Of a stretch of 64,000 bases of DNA, positions 9,342 to 17,276 are shown piece after piece (the first letter of the stretch is position 1; each line of letters opens with the position of its first letter). The notes under the pieces are model-generated. The model was not told the DNA's origin. It saw only the letters and a program-made list of their open reading frames with translations, and did not search any database. This stretch comes from Faecalibacter bovis. GTDB lineage: Bacteria; Bacteroidota; Bacteroidia; Flavobacteriales; Weeksellaceae. The position numbers and the translations under genes were made by a program. The stretch covers positions 350,001-414,000 of the forward strand of contig NZ_CP072842.1 of the NCBI RefSeq assembly GCF_017948305.1, in the 5' to 3' direction.

Positions 9342-9384
9342 CGAAAAGACAATAGAAAGTCTTTCTAATCAAATTCTAAAACAA

Positions 9385-9459
9385 GGTCCCTTAGCTCAGT
9401 TGGTTCAGAGCACCTGCCTTACAAGCAGGGGGTCACTGGTTCGAATCCAGTAGGGACCA
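9385..9459 (+). tRNA. tRNA-Val(UAC), copy 3 of 6
   Basis: Same 75-nt sequence and anticodon TAC. It starts 118 bp after copy 2. Downstream spacer 42 bp. Confidence 0.97.
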
Positions 9460-9501
9460 CGAAAAGACAATAGAAAGTCTTTCTAATCAAATTCTAAACA
9501 A

Positions 9502-9576
9502 GGTCCCTTAGCTCAGTTGGTTCAGAGCACCTGCCTTACAAGCAGGGGGTCACTGGTTCGAATCCAGTAGGGACCA
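9502..9576 (+). tRNA. tRNA-Val(UAC), copy 4 of 6
   Basis: Same 75-nt sequence and anticodon TAC. Downstream spacer 43 bp, identical to the spacer after copy 5. Confidence 0.97.
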
Positions 9577-9619
9577 CGAAAAGACAGTAGAAAGTCTTTC
9601 TAATCAAATTCTAAAACAA

Positions 9620-9694
9620 GGTCCCTTAGCTCAGTTGGTTCAGAGCACCTGCCTTACAAGCAGGGGGTCACTGGTTCGAATCCAGTAGGGACCA
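9620..9694 (+). tRNA. tRNA-Val(UAC), copy 5 of 6
   Basis: Same 75-nt sequence and anticodon TAC. The unit of copy 4 plus spacer and the unit of copy 5 plus spacer appear identical over 118 bp, a sign of recent duplication or gene conversion. Confidence 0.97.
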
Positions 9695-9737
9695 CGAAAA
9701 GACAGTAGAAAGTCTTTCTAATCAAATTCTAAAACAA

Positions 9738-9812
9738 GGTCCCTTAGCTCAGTTGGTTCAGAGCACCTGCCTTACAAGCAGGGGGTCACTGGTTCGAATC
9801 CAGTAGGGACCA
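9738..9812 (+). tRNA. tRNA-Val(UAC), copy 6 of 6
   Basis: Same 75-nt sequence and anticodon TAC. It is followed within 3 nt by the strong terminator that closes the array. Confidence 0.97.
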
Positions 9813-9814
9813 CG

Positions 9815-9850
9815 AAAAAATCCTTTCAAGTAATCTTGAAAGGATTTTTT
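9815..9850. terminator. Terminator of the tRNA array (bidirectional)
   Basis: A perfect 16-bp stem AAAAAATCCTTTCAAG / CTTGAAAGGATTTTTT with a TAAT loop. It closes the tRNA array on the plus strand and can also terminate the minus-strand gene whose stop is at 9849. Confidence 0.93.
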
Positions 9851-10310
9851 ATTTTAAGCTATTTTGTAATTCTTTCAATAATTTAAGATTTTTTTCATGA
9901 TTAATACTAAAAGTCAGTACTATCCTATTTAAACTACTGTTTTCTATTATTATCTTACCTTCTTCATTTCCTATTTCTAAATTTATCAATCTAAAATTAA
10001 ATATTGAAGTCGATTCTATTTCTTGATTAATAATTAATTTAACAGCCGAATATCCACTTCCATTAATCAAACCTCTTGTTTTTAATAACCATATTCCATT
10101 TATTGCTTGGCCTATTTTTAAATAATCCGCTTTAGAATTGAACGTTGAAATTAATCCTTGAGATTCTATCTTAGTTAATATTTTTAAATCAGTAGTTTCT
10201 TTTAGAATATCTACATCTAATTCATTATTCACTTTTAGCTTAGCTCTTATTATCATAAAAGCCAGTAAAATCCCTATTAAACTAATAAAACAAGTTAGTA
10301 ATATTTCCAT
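9849..10310 (-). CDS. Small membrane-anchored hypothetical protein
   Basis: The 153-residue protein has a single N-terminal hydrophobic segment (residues about 2-22, ILLTCFISLIGILLAFMII) followed by a soluble domain with no motif I recognise. The soluble part is rich in beta-type alternation and ends NHEKNLKLLKELQNSLK. It lies between the tRNA-Val terminator and the lspA terminator and so is its own unit. No function can be assigned. The reading frame is open and codon use resembles its neighbours, so I take it as a real gene. Confidence 0.6.
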   Translation of the reverse strand: MEILLTCFISLIGILLAFMIIRAKLKVNNELDVDILKETTDLKILTKIESQGLISTFNSKADYLKIGQAINGIWLLKTRGLINGSGYSAVKLIINQEIESTSIFNFRLINLEIGNEEGKIIIENSSLNRIVLTFSINHEKNLKLLKELQNSLK

Positions 10311-10324
10311 AGAACAAACATAAA

Positions 10325-10354
10325 AAAATCCCTCACAATTACTTGTAAGGGATT
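10325..10354 (-). terminator. Terminator after lspA
   Basis: On the minus strand an AAATCCCT/AGGGATTT stem extended inside by TGT/ACA, followed by seven T residues, lies just after the lspA stop at 10361. Confidence 0.85.
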
Positions 10355-10360
10355 TATATT

Positions 10361-11005
10361 TTAAAACTTCATTTTCTCACCAGTATCGGTAATAAAAGCT
10401 TTGTTTCTAAAAATAAATAAGGCAAAACCACCGATTGAAATTGCGGTATCTGCAATATTAAAAACAGGCTGAAAAAACTTGTAATGTTGACCTCCTACAA
10501 ATGGAACCCAACTTGGCCAATTAAATTCAACCAAAGGGAAATAAAGCATATCTACGACGCAACCAGTTAGCCAACCAGAATAACCTGAAAAATTCATTTC
10601 AGCTAAGCCTGGATATCCAACCCATCCACCGAACATGGTATCCCAAGTAGTTCCTTTATCGAACATTACTCCATAAAAAACGCAATCTATTACGTTTCCT
10701 ATTGCACCTGCTAAAACTAATGCTGCAGGAACAAGAAAATAATTATTCGATATTTTCTTCGCCCAATCTCTAATTAGGTGAATAATAAAACCAATTAAAA
10801 TAACGCGTAAAACCGTTAAAACAATTTTCCCTGTAACACCACCAAACTCCATTCCGTATGCCATCCCTGGATTTTCTACGAAGGCGATTTTGAACCAGCT
10901 AAACACCTCAACATCCTCGCCTAAGTAAAAATTAGTTTTGACATAAATTTTTGATAATTGATCTAAAATTATGACCAATAAAGTAATCAAAAAGACTTTC
11001 TTCAA
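10361..11005 (-). CDS. lspA: Lipoprotein signal peptidase II with an internal insert
   Basis: LspA cleaves the signal peptide of diacylated prolipoproteins in the inner membrane. The 214-residue protein has the FxxxxNxGxxxG-like start (AFVENPGMAYGM), GNVIDCVFYG with Asp107, VVDMLYFP near 150-157, and FNIADTAIS with Asp186. Asp107 and Asp186 are the catalytic pair. E. coli LspA is 164 residues; here an extra segment of about 35 residues rich in Trp and Gly (about 113-147) sits between the first catalytic Asp and the VVD motif, with a second short extension near 160-178. The usual Arg after the first Asp is Cys. It is the last gene of the ileS operon. Confidence 0.93.
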   Translation of the reverse strand: MKKVFLITLLVIILDQLSKIYVKTNFYLGEDVEVFSWFKIAFVENPGMAYGMEFGGVTGKIVLTVLRVILIGFIIHLIRDWAKKISNNYFLVPAALVLAGAIGNVIDCVFYGVMFDKGTTWDTMFGGWVGYPGLAEMNFSGYSGWLTGCVVDMLYFPLVEFNWPSWVPFVGGQHYKFFQPVFNIADTAISIGGFALFIFRNKAFITDTGEKMKF

Positions 11006-11014
11006 AATATTTTT

Positions 11015-11398
11015 TTAACGTTGTAAATTTTTCGCTTCGATACTTAAAGTTGCGTGTGGAACTAATTTTAAACGTTCAGGATTAATTAATTTTCCTGTTA
11101 CACGACAAATTCCGTACGTTTTGTTCTCGATGCGAATTAATGCATTTTTTAAATCTCTGATAAATTTTTCTTGACGTGAAGCTAATTGAGCATTTTGCTC
11201 TTTGCTCATTGTTTCAGAACCTTCTTCAAAAGCTTTGAATGTTGGTGATGTATCATCCGTACCATTCGAACTATCATTCATATAAGCTTCTTTTAAAAGT
11301 TCATAATCGCGAATTGCTTGATCCAATTTATCTTGAATTAATGCTCTAAACTCTTCTAATTCCTTATCAGAGTATCTCACTCTTTCGTCTGTAGTCAT
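11015..11398 (-). CDS. DksA/TraR-like protein lacking the zinc cysteines
   Basis: The 127-residue protein has a helical N-terminal half and a C-terminal segment NKTYGICRVTGKLINPERLKLVPHATLSIEAK that aligns with the DksA zinc finger (YGxCxxCGxxI...RLxxxPxAxxCxxC). Only the first of the four cysteines is kept; the others are Thr, Ser and Ala. So it probably folds without zinc. DksA proteins bind the RNA polymerase secondary channel and act with ppGpp; whether this one does is unknown. It sits 6 bp after ileS and 9 bp before lspA in one operon. Confidence 0.85.
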   Translation of the reverse strand: MTTDERVRYSDKELEEFRALIQDKLDQAIRDYELLKEAYMNDSSNGTDDTSPTFKAFEEGSETMSKEQNAQLASRQEKFIRDLKNALIRIENKTYGICRVTGKLINPERLKLVPHATLSIEAKNLQR

Positions 11399-11404
11399 AA
11401 GCGT

Positions 11405-14400
11405 TTACTTTTTTAGTACCGCAATAACTGTTTCTATTCCATTAATTTCAACTGCGTGACCATTTTCAACCGAATCAACTATTTCTAGTACTTCAGTTAA
11501 TGTTTCCGAACAGATGTAATCTTTGTTTTTCTCAACAGCTTTTACGATAGGTTCATCATTTTTTAATAATAGTATTATTTTGTCGGTTACTTCTAGTCCT
11601 GTTTCCTTACGTAAATTTTGAACACGATTCACAATTTCGCGCGCAATTCCTTCGTTGATTAATTCTTCAGATAATTGTATGTCTAAAGCTACTGTTAAAG
11701 TAGAATTAGATGCTACAGTCCAACCTGGAATATCTTTAGTAGAAATTTCAAAATCTTCTAGTTCTAAAGTATAAGTTTTATTGTCGATTACCAAATCAAT
11801 TTTACCTTCAGTTTCTAATTTAACAATTTCGTCATTTGACAATTGTGTGGTAGCAACTGAAATAGCTTTCATTTCTTTACCAAACTTAGGTCCTAATGTT
11901 TTAAAATTAGGTTTAATTGATTTAACCAATAAACTAGAAGCTTCTTCGTTTGTTAATAATTGAATTTCTTTAACGTTAACCTCTTGTTTTAATAATTCTG
12001 TAATTGATTCTAATTTTTGTTTCATCGAATCATTTAATACAGGAATAATTACTTTTTGTAATGGTTGACGTACTTTCATATCACTTAATTTACGAAGTGA
12101 TAAAATCATACTTGTTGCTGTTTGCGCTAAATGAGTTTGCTCTTCTAAATCTGATTTGATTAACGATTCATCCACAGTTGGGAATAATGCTAAGTGTACA
12201 GATTCAGCAGCATTTTTACCAGTTGCAGCATTTAAGTCTTTGTACAAACGATCCATAAAGAATGGTGCGATTGGAGATCCTAAAATAGCAACAGTTTCTA
12301 ATACTGTATATAAAGTTTGGTATGCAGATATTTTATCTTTTGAGTACTCTCCTCTCCAGAAACGTCTTCTTGATAAACGAATGTGCCAGTTAGATAAATT
12401 ATCGATAACGAATTCTTGAATTGCACGAGCCGCTTTTGTTGGTTCGTATTCTGCTAAATAAGCATCAACTTTTTTCGTTAAAGTATTTAATTCTGATAAA
12501 ATCCATTGGTCTAATTCTGCACGTTCTTCTACAGGAATTTCTTCTTCAGCATATGTAAATCCATCAACATTTGCGTATAAAGCAAAGAATGAATAAGTGT
12601 TATATAACGTTCCGAATAATTTACGACGAACCTCATCAACACCTACTAAATCGAATTTTAAGTTTTCCCATGGTTGAGCATTAGCAATCATGTACCAACG
12701 CGTAGCATCAGGCCCATAAGTAGCTAAAGTATCAAAAGGATCAACAGCATTTCCTAAACGTTTAGACATTTTTTGTCCATTCTTATCTAAAACTAATCCA
12801 TTAGACACAACATTTTTGTATGCTTTAGAATCGAAAACTAATGTTCCAATTGCATGTAAAGTATAGAACCAACCACGCGTTTGATCTACCCCTTCTGCAA
12901 TGAAATCAGCAGGATACATTGTTCCGTTGTCGATTAATTCTTTGTTCTCGAATGGATAGTGAACTTGTGCATAAGGCATCGCTCCTGAATCGAACCAAAC
13001 GTCGATTAAGTCAGATTCGCGTTTCATTGGTTTTCCTGAAGCAGAAACTAAAGTGATTTCATCCACTACATTTTTGTGTAAGTCGATTAAATCATAGTTA
13101 TCTTCAGACATATTTCCAACTTCGAAAGATTCGAAAGGATTTGTTGTCATAAAACCAGCTGCGATAGATTTCTCAATTTCAGCAACTAATTCTTCAACAG
13201 AACCAACAACTGTTACTTCATCACCTTCTTCAGTTCTCCAAATTGGTAATGGAATACCCCAGTAACGAGAACGAGATAAATTCCAGTCATTTACATTTTC
13301 TAACCAATTTCCGAAACGACCTTCACCAGTAGCTTTTGGTTTCCAGTTAATTTCTTGATTTAATTCAACCATACGATCTTTCACCTCAGTTACTTTAATG
13401 AACCAAGAATCTAATGGGTAATATAAAATTGGTTTGTCAGTACGCCAACAATGTGGGTAACTGTGTTTGTATTTTTCAACTTTGAAGGCTTGGTTGCGCT
13501 CTTTTAATAAAATTGCGATTTCAACATCAACCGATCTTTCTGGTTCTTGCCCTTCATCGTAGTATTCGTTTTTAACGTATTTTCCTCCGAAACCTTCACC
13601 TAAAGACTCAACGAAACGACCTTGTAAATCTACTAATGGAACAGCATTACCGTTTGCATCTAAAATTAACATGGCTGGAACACCTGCATCTTTCGCAACT
13701 TTAGCATCATCTGCACCAAAAGTAGGCGCTGTATGAACGATACCTGTACCGTCTTCTGTTGTAACGAAATCTCCAGGAATAACTTGGAATGCTTTGTCAG
13801 CATCTTCAAATGGTAAAGCCCATGGTAATAATTGTTCGTATTGAGCTCCAACTAAATCAGCTCCTTTGTATTCAGCTAAAATACGGTAAGGAATTGTTTT
13901 GTTTCCTGCTGCATAAACTGTGAAATCTTCTTCAGTTTCTGCTAAGAAATATGGTTTATTAAATTGTTTTCCTAACAATGGTTTTGCTAAGATTACTTTT
14001 ATTGGTTCGAATGTATATTGGTTGAAAGTTTCAACTAAAACGTAATCAATTTTTGGTCCTACTGTTAAGGCTGTATTCGAAGGTAAAGTCCAAGGAGTTG
14101 TTGTCCAAGCTAAGAAATAAACATCTCCATCAACATCTTTTAATAAATCTGAAGATTCTTTCTTTGCTTTGAATTGAGCTACAATTGTTGTGTCAGTAAC
14201 ATCTTTATAAGTTCCTGGTTGATTTAACTCGTGAGAAGATAAACCAGTACCTGCTTTTGGCGAATATGGTTGGATTGTGTAACCTTTGTATAATAAATCT
14301 TTATTATAAATTTGTTTCAATAACCACCAAACTGACTCCATGTATTTAGGCTTGTAAGTAATATATGGATCATCCATATCAACCCAATACCCCATTTTTT

Positions 14401-14812
14401 CAGTTAAATCATTCCACAAATCTGTGTAACGCATAACTGTATTTTTACAAGCTTCGTTATATTCAGTAATCGAAATTTTAGTACCAATATCTTCTTTAGT
14501 AATACCTAATTCTTTTTCAGTACCTAATTCAACTGGTAAACCATGAGTATCCCAACCTGCTTTACGAAAAACTTGTTTTCCTTTCAACGTTTGGTAACGA
14601 CAAAAAATATCTTTGATTGAACGTGATAAAACATGGTGAATTCCTGGCTTTCCGTTTGCTGAAGGTGGACCTTCGTAGAAAACGTATGAATCATTCCCTT
14701 CACGAGATGTAATACTTTTCTCAAAAACATTATTTTCTTTCCAATCTTGTAAAGTATCATGTGCGACTTGTACTAAGTCTAAGTGCTTATATTCTTTGAA
14801 TTTATTTGCCAT
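11405..14812 (-). CDS. ileS: Isoleucyl-tRNA synthetase
   Basis: This class I synthetase charges tRNA-Ile and edits Val. At 1135 residues it is longer than E. coli IleS (938). The HIGH region reads PSANGKPGIHH (near 51-61), the connective editing domain includes WTTTPWTLPSNTAL near 237-250, and KMSKRLGNAVDP marks the second active-site motif near 685. The segment ILYYPLDSWFIKVTEVKDRM resembles the eukaryote-like IleS branch (often called type 2, associated in some species with low mupirocin sensitivity); that class assignment is an inference. It is the first gene of the operon with the DksA-like gene and lspA. Confidence 0.97.
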   Translation of the reverse strand: MANKFKEYKHLDLVQVAHDTLQDWKENNVFEKSITSREGNDSYVFYEGPPSANGKPGIHHVLSRSIKDIFCRYQTLKGKQVFRKAGWDTHGLPVELGTEKELGITKEDIGTKISITEYNEACKNTVMRYTDLWNDLTEKMGYWVDMDDPYITYKPKYMESVWWLLKQIYNKDLLYKGYTIQPYSPKAGTGLSSHELNQPGTYKDVTDTTIVAQFKAKKESSDLLKDVDGDVYFLAWTTTPWTLPSNTALTVGPKIDYVLVETFNQYTFEPIKVILAKPLLGKQFNKPYFLAETEEDFTVYAAGNKTIPYRILAEYKGADLVGAQYEQLLPWALPFEDADKAFQVIPGDFVTTEDGTGIVHTAPTFGADDAKVAKDAGVPAMLILDANGNAVPLVDLQGRFVESLGEGFGGKYVKNEYYDEGQEPERSVDVEIAILLKERNQAFKVEKYKHSYPHCWRTDKPILYYPLDSWFIKVTEVKDRMVELNQEINWKPKATGEGRFGNWLENVNDWNLSRSRYWGIPLPIWRTEEGDEVTVVGSVEELVAEIEKSIAAGFMTTNPFESFEVGNMSEDNYDLIDLHKNVVDEITLVSASGKPMKRESDLIDVWFDSGAMPYAQVHYPFENKELIDNGTMYPADFIAEGVDQTRGWFYTLHAIGTLVFDSKAYKNVVSNGLVLDKNGQKMSKRLGNAVDPFDTLATYGPDATRWYMIANAQPWENLKFDLVGVDEVRRKLFGTLYNTYSFFALYANVDGFTYAEEEIPVEERAELDQWILSELNTLTKKVDAYLAEYEPTKAARAIQEFVIDNLSNWHIRLSRRRFWRGEYSKDKISAYQTLYTVLETVAILGSPIAPFFMDRLYKDLNAATGKNAAESVHLALFPTVDESLIKSDLEEQTHLAQTATSMILSLRKLSDMKVRQPLQKVIIPVLNDSMKQKLESITELLKQEVNVKEIQLLTNEEASSLLVKSIKPNFKTLGPKFGKEMKAISVATTQLSNDEIVKLETEGKIDLVIDNKTYTLELEDFEISTKDIPGWTVASNSTLTVALDIQLSEELINEGIAREIVNRVQNLRKETGLEVTDKIILLLKNDEPIVKAVEKNKDYICSETLTEVLEIVDSVENGHAVEINGIETVIAVLKK

Positions 14813-15025
14813 GAATTCTGAGTTTATTTCTTTCTAAATCAAGGTTTGCGAATATAAGGAAAATTGCGCAATTATGATAAAAAAAGGGCTTTTTATATTG
14901 TTTTGGGATATCCCATTTTAAAATTAAAAATATTTAGATGATTTACTTGAAATTCTTTAATTATTAGCGAAATATTTTAGCAATTTTGTAGTATCTATAA
15001 AAAATCTAATAAATCTCTTACGAAT

Positions 15026-16645
15026 ATGAGAAAATTATTGAATGTGATAATGTTTACTTTCCTGCTGTTACAACTTTTAAGTTGTGGGAATAAGAAAGAT
15101 TATGTTGAAATGATTCCAGCAGACTCTGATTTTGTCATCCAATTAAACCCAAAAACGATAGCTCAAAAAGGAAATTTTAAAAATATCAGTCAGTATAATG
15201 TAGCTGAATTAGCGCTGAATGAAATTAATAATACTGATCCTGAGTTAAAAGAATTGATCAATTCAATTAAAAAATCTCCAACTGAAGCTGGTTTAGATAT
15301 TATCTCGCCAATTTACATTTTTGGTAAAAAGGTGAATAATAAAACTATTGTTACGCTATCCATGAATATGAATAGCAAAAGCGATTTTGAGAATCATTTA
15401 AAAACGATTTATAAATCCATCTACAACCAAGAAATTTCTTTTACTGATGAAAATAATTACACCTTCATCAATGGAAATAAAAAACCATACATCGCTTGGA
15501 ATAAAAATCAATTTTTCTTTATTGCTGGAGAATACGGAACTTCTACAACAACTTTAAATACTTTTTTTGAAAAATTAATAAAAAATGAAAATTCATTAAT
15601 TGATAATATAAGTTTTGAAGATTTCATTAAAAATACACAAGATGTAAACATTTGGTATACTGGAAATTTCACTCAATATTTTGCTAAAAATTCAAGCCAA
15701 AATCCAAATGAATTAGATTTAACAAAAAGTTCATGGGCGACTTATCTTTCTTTTAATGATAATAATATCAGTTTTACGCAAAAATTTCATCCAGATCCAG
15801 CTACAAAAATCGAATTAGAAAAACGACCAATGTGGAAATCTAAAATCAATACCGATTTTTATAAATATTTCCCTGAAAGAAGTTATGCGAATTTTTCTAT
15901 TGGTGTATATCCATCAAATACACGAAGCGTATTAAATAATTATAATTTGTTATCAGATTTTTTTACTGAATATAATATTGATGTTAAAACTTTAGAACAA
16001 TCTTTCGAAGGTGAGGCTTTACTTAGCATTTTTGATTTTGAAGCTGCTAAAACTTTCAGTGTAAATGACTATTTCGGTAAAAAAGAAACTTTTGAAAAAA
16101 AGATTATTATTCCACAATTTATTTTAGCTGGTAAAATGAAGGACAAAAATTTTTATCAACATTTTATTTCAAATTTCAGAAATGGAATTACAACGCATGG
16201 AAATTATCACGTGCTAAAAATAAATTCAACGCAAAATATTTATTTCGCTTACAATCATAACATTATGTTTATCACGAATAATCAAATTCAGATTAATAAT
16301 TTTGTTTTGAACCGTGTAAGTAAAAATAATTTTGTTCAATCGCCATTTTCAGCCGGAGCTAAAAATTCGATGTTTGCTAATGTTAATTTAAACTTTGAAG
16401 ATTATCCGATCGAAGTAAAACAATATTTTCTTCAGAATTCACCTATTCCGGTAACAAATGAAATAGAAAAATTTATCAATCAATTTTCTAAATTAGAAAT
16501 TAATGTAACAGATGAATACACTAAAACTGGAAAGTTGCATCTTAAAAATAATAACGTAAATACGTTAGAAACACTATTATTATTTTTAGACCAAACCTAT
16601 TCAGTTTATTCAAATCCAGGAATTTTATCAAATGGAAAAAATTAA
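15026..16645 (+). CDS. DUF4836-like lipoprotein
   Basis: The 539-residue protein has a lipoprotein signal peptide with the lipobox LLSC at about residues 17-20. The mature part starts YVEMIPADSDFVIQLNPKTIAQKGNF, which resembles the DUF4836 pattern of Bacteroidota (a Pro-Ala-Asp-ala start followed by beta strands). No enzyme motif is visible. It overlaps the ABC ATPase gene by 14 bp and is the first gene of a three-gene operon with an ABC transporter, so I infer that the lipoprotein works with that transporter at the envelope. Family placement is by pattern, not by search. Confidence 0.72.
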   Translation: MRKLLNVIMFTFLLLQLLSCGNKKDYVEMIPADSDFVIQLNPKTIAQKGNFKNISQYNVAELALNEINNTDPELKELINSIKKSPTEAGLDIISPIYIFGKKVNNKTIVTLSMNMNSKSDFENHLKTIYKSIYNQEISFTDENNYTFINGNKKPYIAWNKNQFFFIAGEYGTSTTTLNTFFEKLIKNENSLIDNISFEDFIKNTQDVNIWYTGNFTQYFAKNSSQNPNELDLTKSSWATYLSFNDNNISFTQKFHPDPATKIELEKRPMWKSKINTDFYKYFPERSYANFSIGVYPSNTRSVLNNYNLLSDFFTEYNIDVKTLEQSFEGEALLSIFDFEAAKTFSVNDYFGKKETFEKKIIIPQFILAGKMKDKNFYQHFISNFRNGITTHGNYHVLKINSTQNIYFAYNHNIMFITNNQIQINNFVLNRVSKNNFVQSPFSAGAKNSMFANVNLNFEDYPIEVKQYFLQNSPIPVTNEIEKFINQFSKLEINVTDEYTKTGKLHLKNNNVNTLETLLLFLDQTYSVYSNPGILSNGKN

Positions 16646-17276
16646 AATAAATAAAGTCATTCCACACCCACTTAAAGATTTTGGTTTTAGCGAATCTGAA
16701 CTTTGGGACAAAGAATTGGTTTTCGAAAAAGGTAAATATTATCAAATTGTAGCACATTCTGGAATCGGAAAATCAACATTAATCAACATCATTTATGGTG
16801 ATAGAAATGATTATGACGGAAATGTTTTATTTGATGGTCAAAATATTTCAGCATTAAATTCTAAAAATTGGAATGAGATCAGAAAAACAAAAATTTCTTA
16901 TGTTTTTCAAGGTTTACATCTTTTTGAAGAATTGACACTTTTAGAAAATATTCAACTAAAAAATGGATTAACCAATCATGCCAGTGAAAATGAGATTAAA
17001 AATTGGATTGAAGTGGTTGGATTATCAAAACATTTGAATCAAAAAGCTGTGCATCTTTCTTATGGGCAAAGGCAACGAATTGCTGTAATTAGAGCTTTTT
17101 GTCAAACATTTGATTTTATCCTTTTAGATGAGCCTTTTAGCCATTTAGACCAGATCAATCAAACGCTATTATTGGATTTAATCATCAATGAAGCGAAGAA
17201 AAATAATGCAGGAATTATACTAACAAGTTTGCAAACAATAGAAGATCAAAGATTAAATCATGTCATTAACCTCTAA
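16632..17276 (+). CDS. ABC transporter ATP-binding protein (LolD/MacB-like size)
   Basis: The 214-residue protein is a lone ATPase subunit. Walker A is AHSGIGKST near residues 41-49, the Q loop is in YVFQGLHLFEELTLLENI, the signature is LSYGQRQR (the usual LSGGQ is altered to LSYGQ), and Walker B is FILLDEPFSHLD. The ELTLLENI segment after the Q loop resembles LolD/FtsE/MacB ATPases. It starts within the end of the lipoprotein gene and overlaps the permease gene by 17 bp, so the three are co-expressed. Confidence 0.88.
   Translation: MEKIKINKVIPHPLKDFGFSESELWDKELVFEKGKYYQIVAHSGIGKSTLINIIYGDRNDYDGNVLFDGQNISALNSKNWNEIRKTKISYVFQGLHLFEELTLLENIQLKNGLTNHASENEIKNWIEVVGLSKHLNQKAVHLSYGQRQRIAVIRAFCQTFDFILLDEPFSHLDQINQTLLLDLIINEAKKNNAGIILTSLQTIEDQRLNHVINL

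Larger units (their letters stand above)
9150..9812 (+). repeat. Tandem array of six 117/118-bp tRNA-Val units
   Basis: Each unit is a 75-bp tRNA gene plus a 42-43 bp spacer. The spacers carry AAAGAC followed after 7-8 bases by GTCTTT (weaker in the first), a small hairpin that sits just 3' of each tRNA and may guide processing of the polycistronic transcript. One upstream promoter and one downstream terminator suggest a single precursor RNA. Confidence 0.9.

Noticed and set aside
9150-9812. The regularly spaced 117/118-bp repeats could be taken for a CRISPR-like array.
   Set aside because: The repeated 75-nt part folds as a full tRNA cloverleaf with anticodon TAC, the spacers are alike rather than unique, and no cas genes are near.
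12156-12419. An 87-codon frame antisense to ileS.
   Set aside because: It has no start context or motif and lies fully within the conserved ileS coding region.
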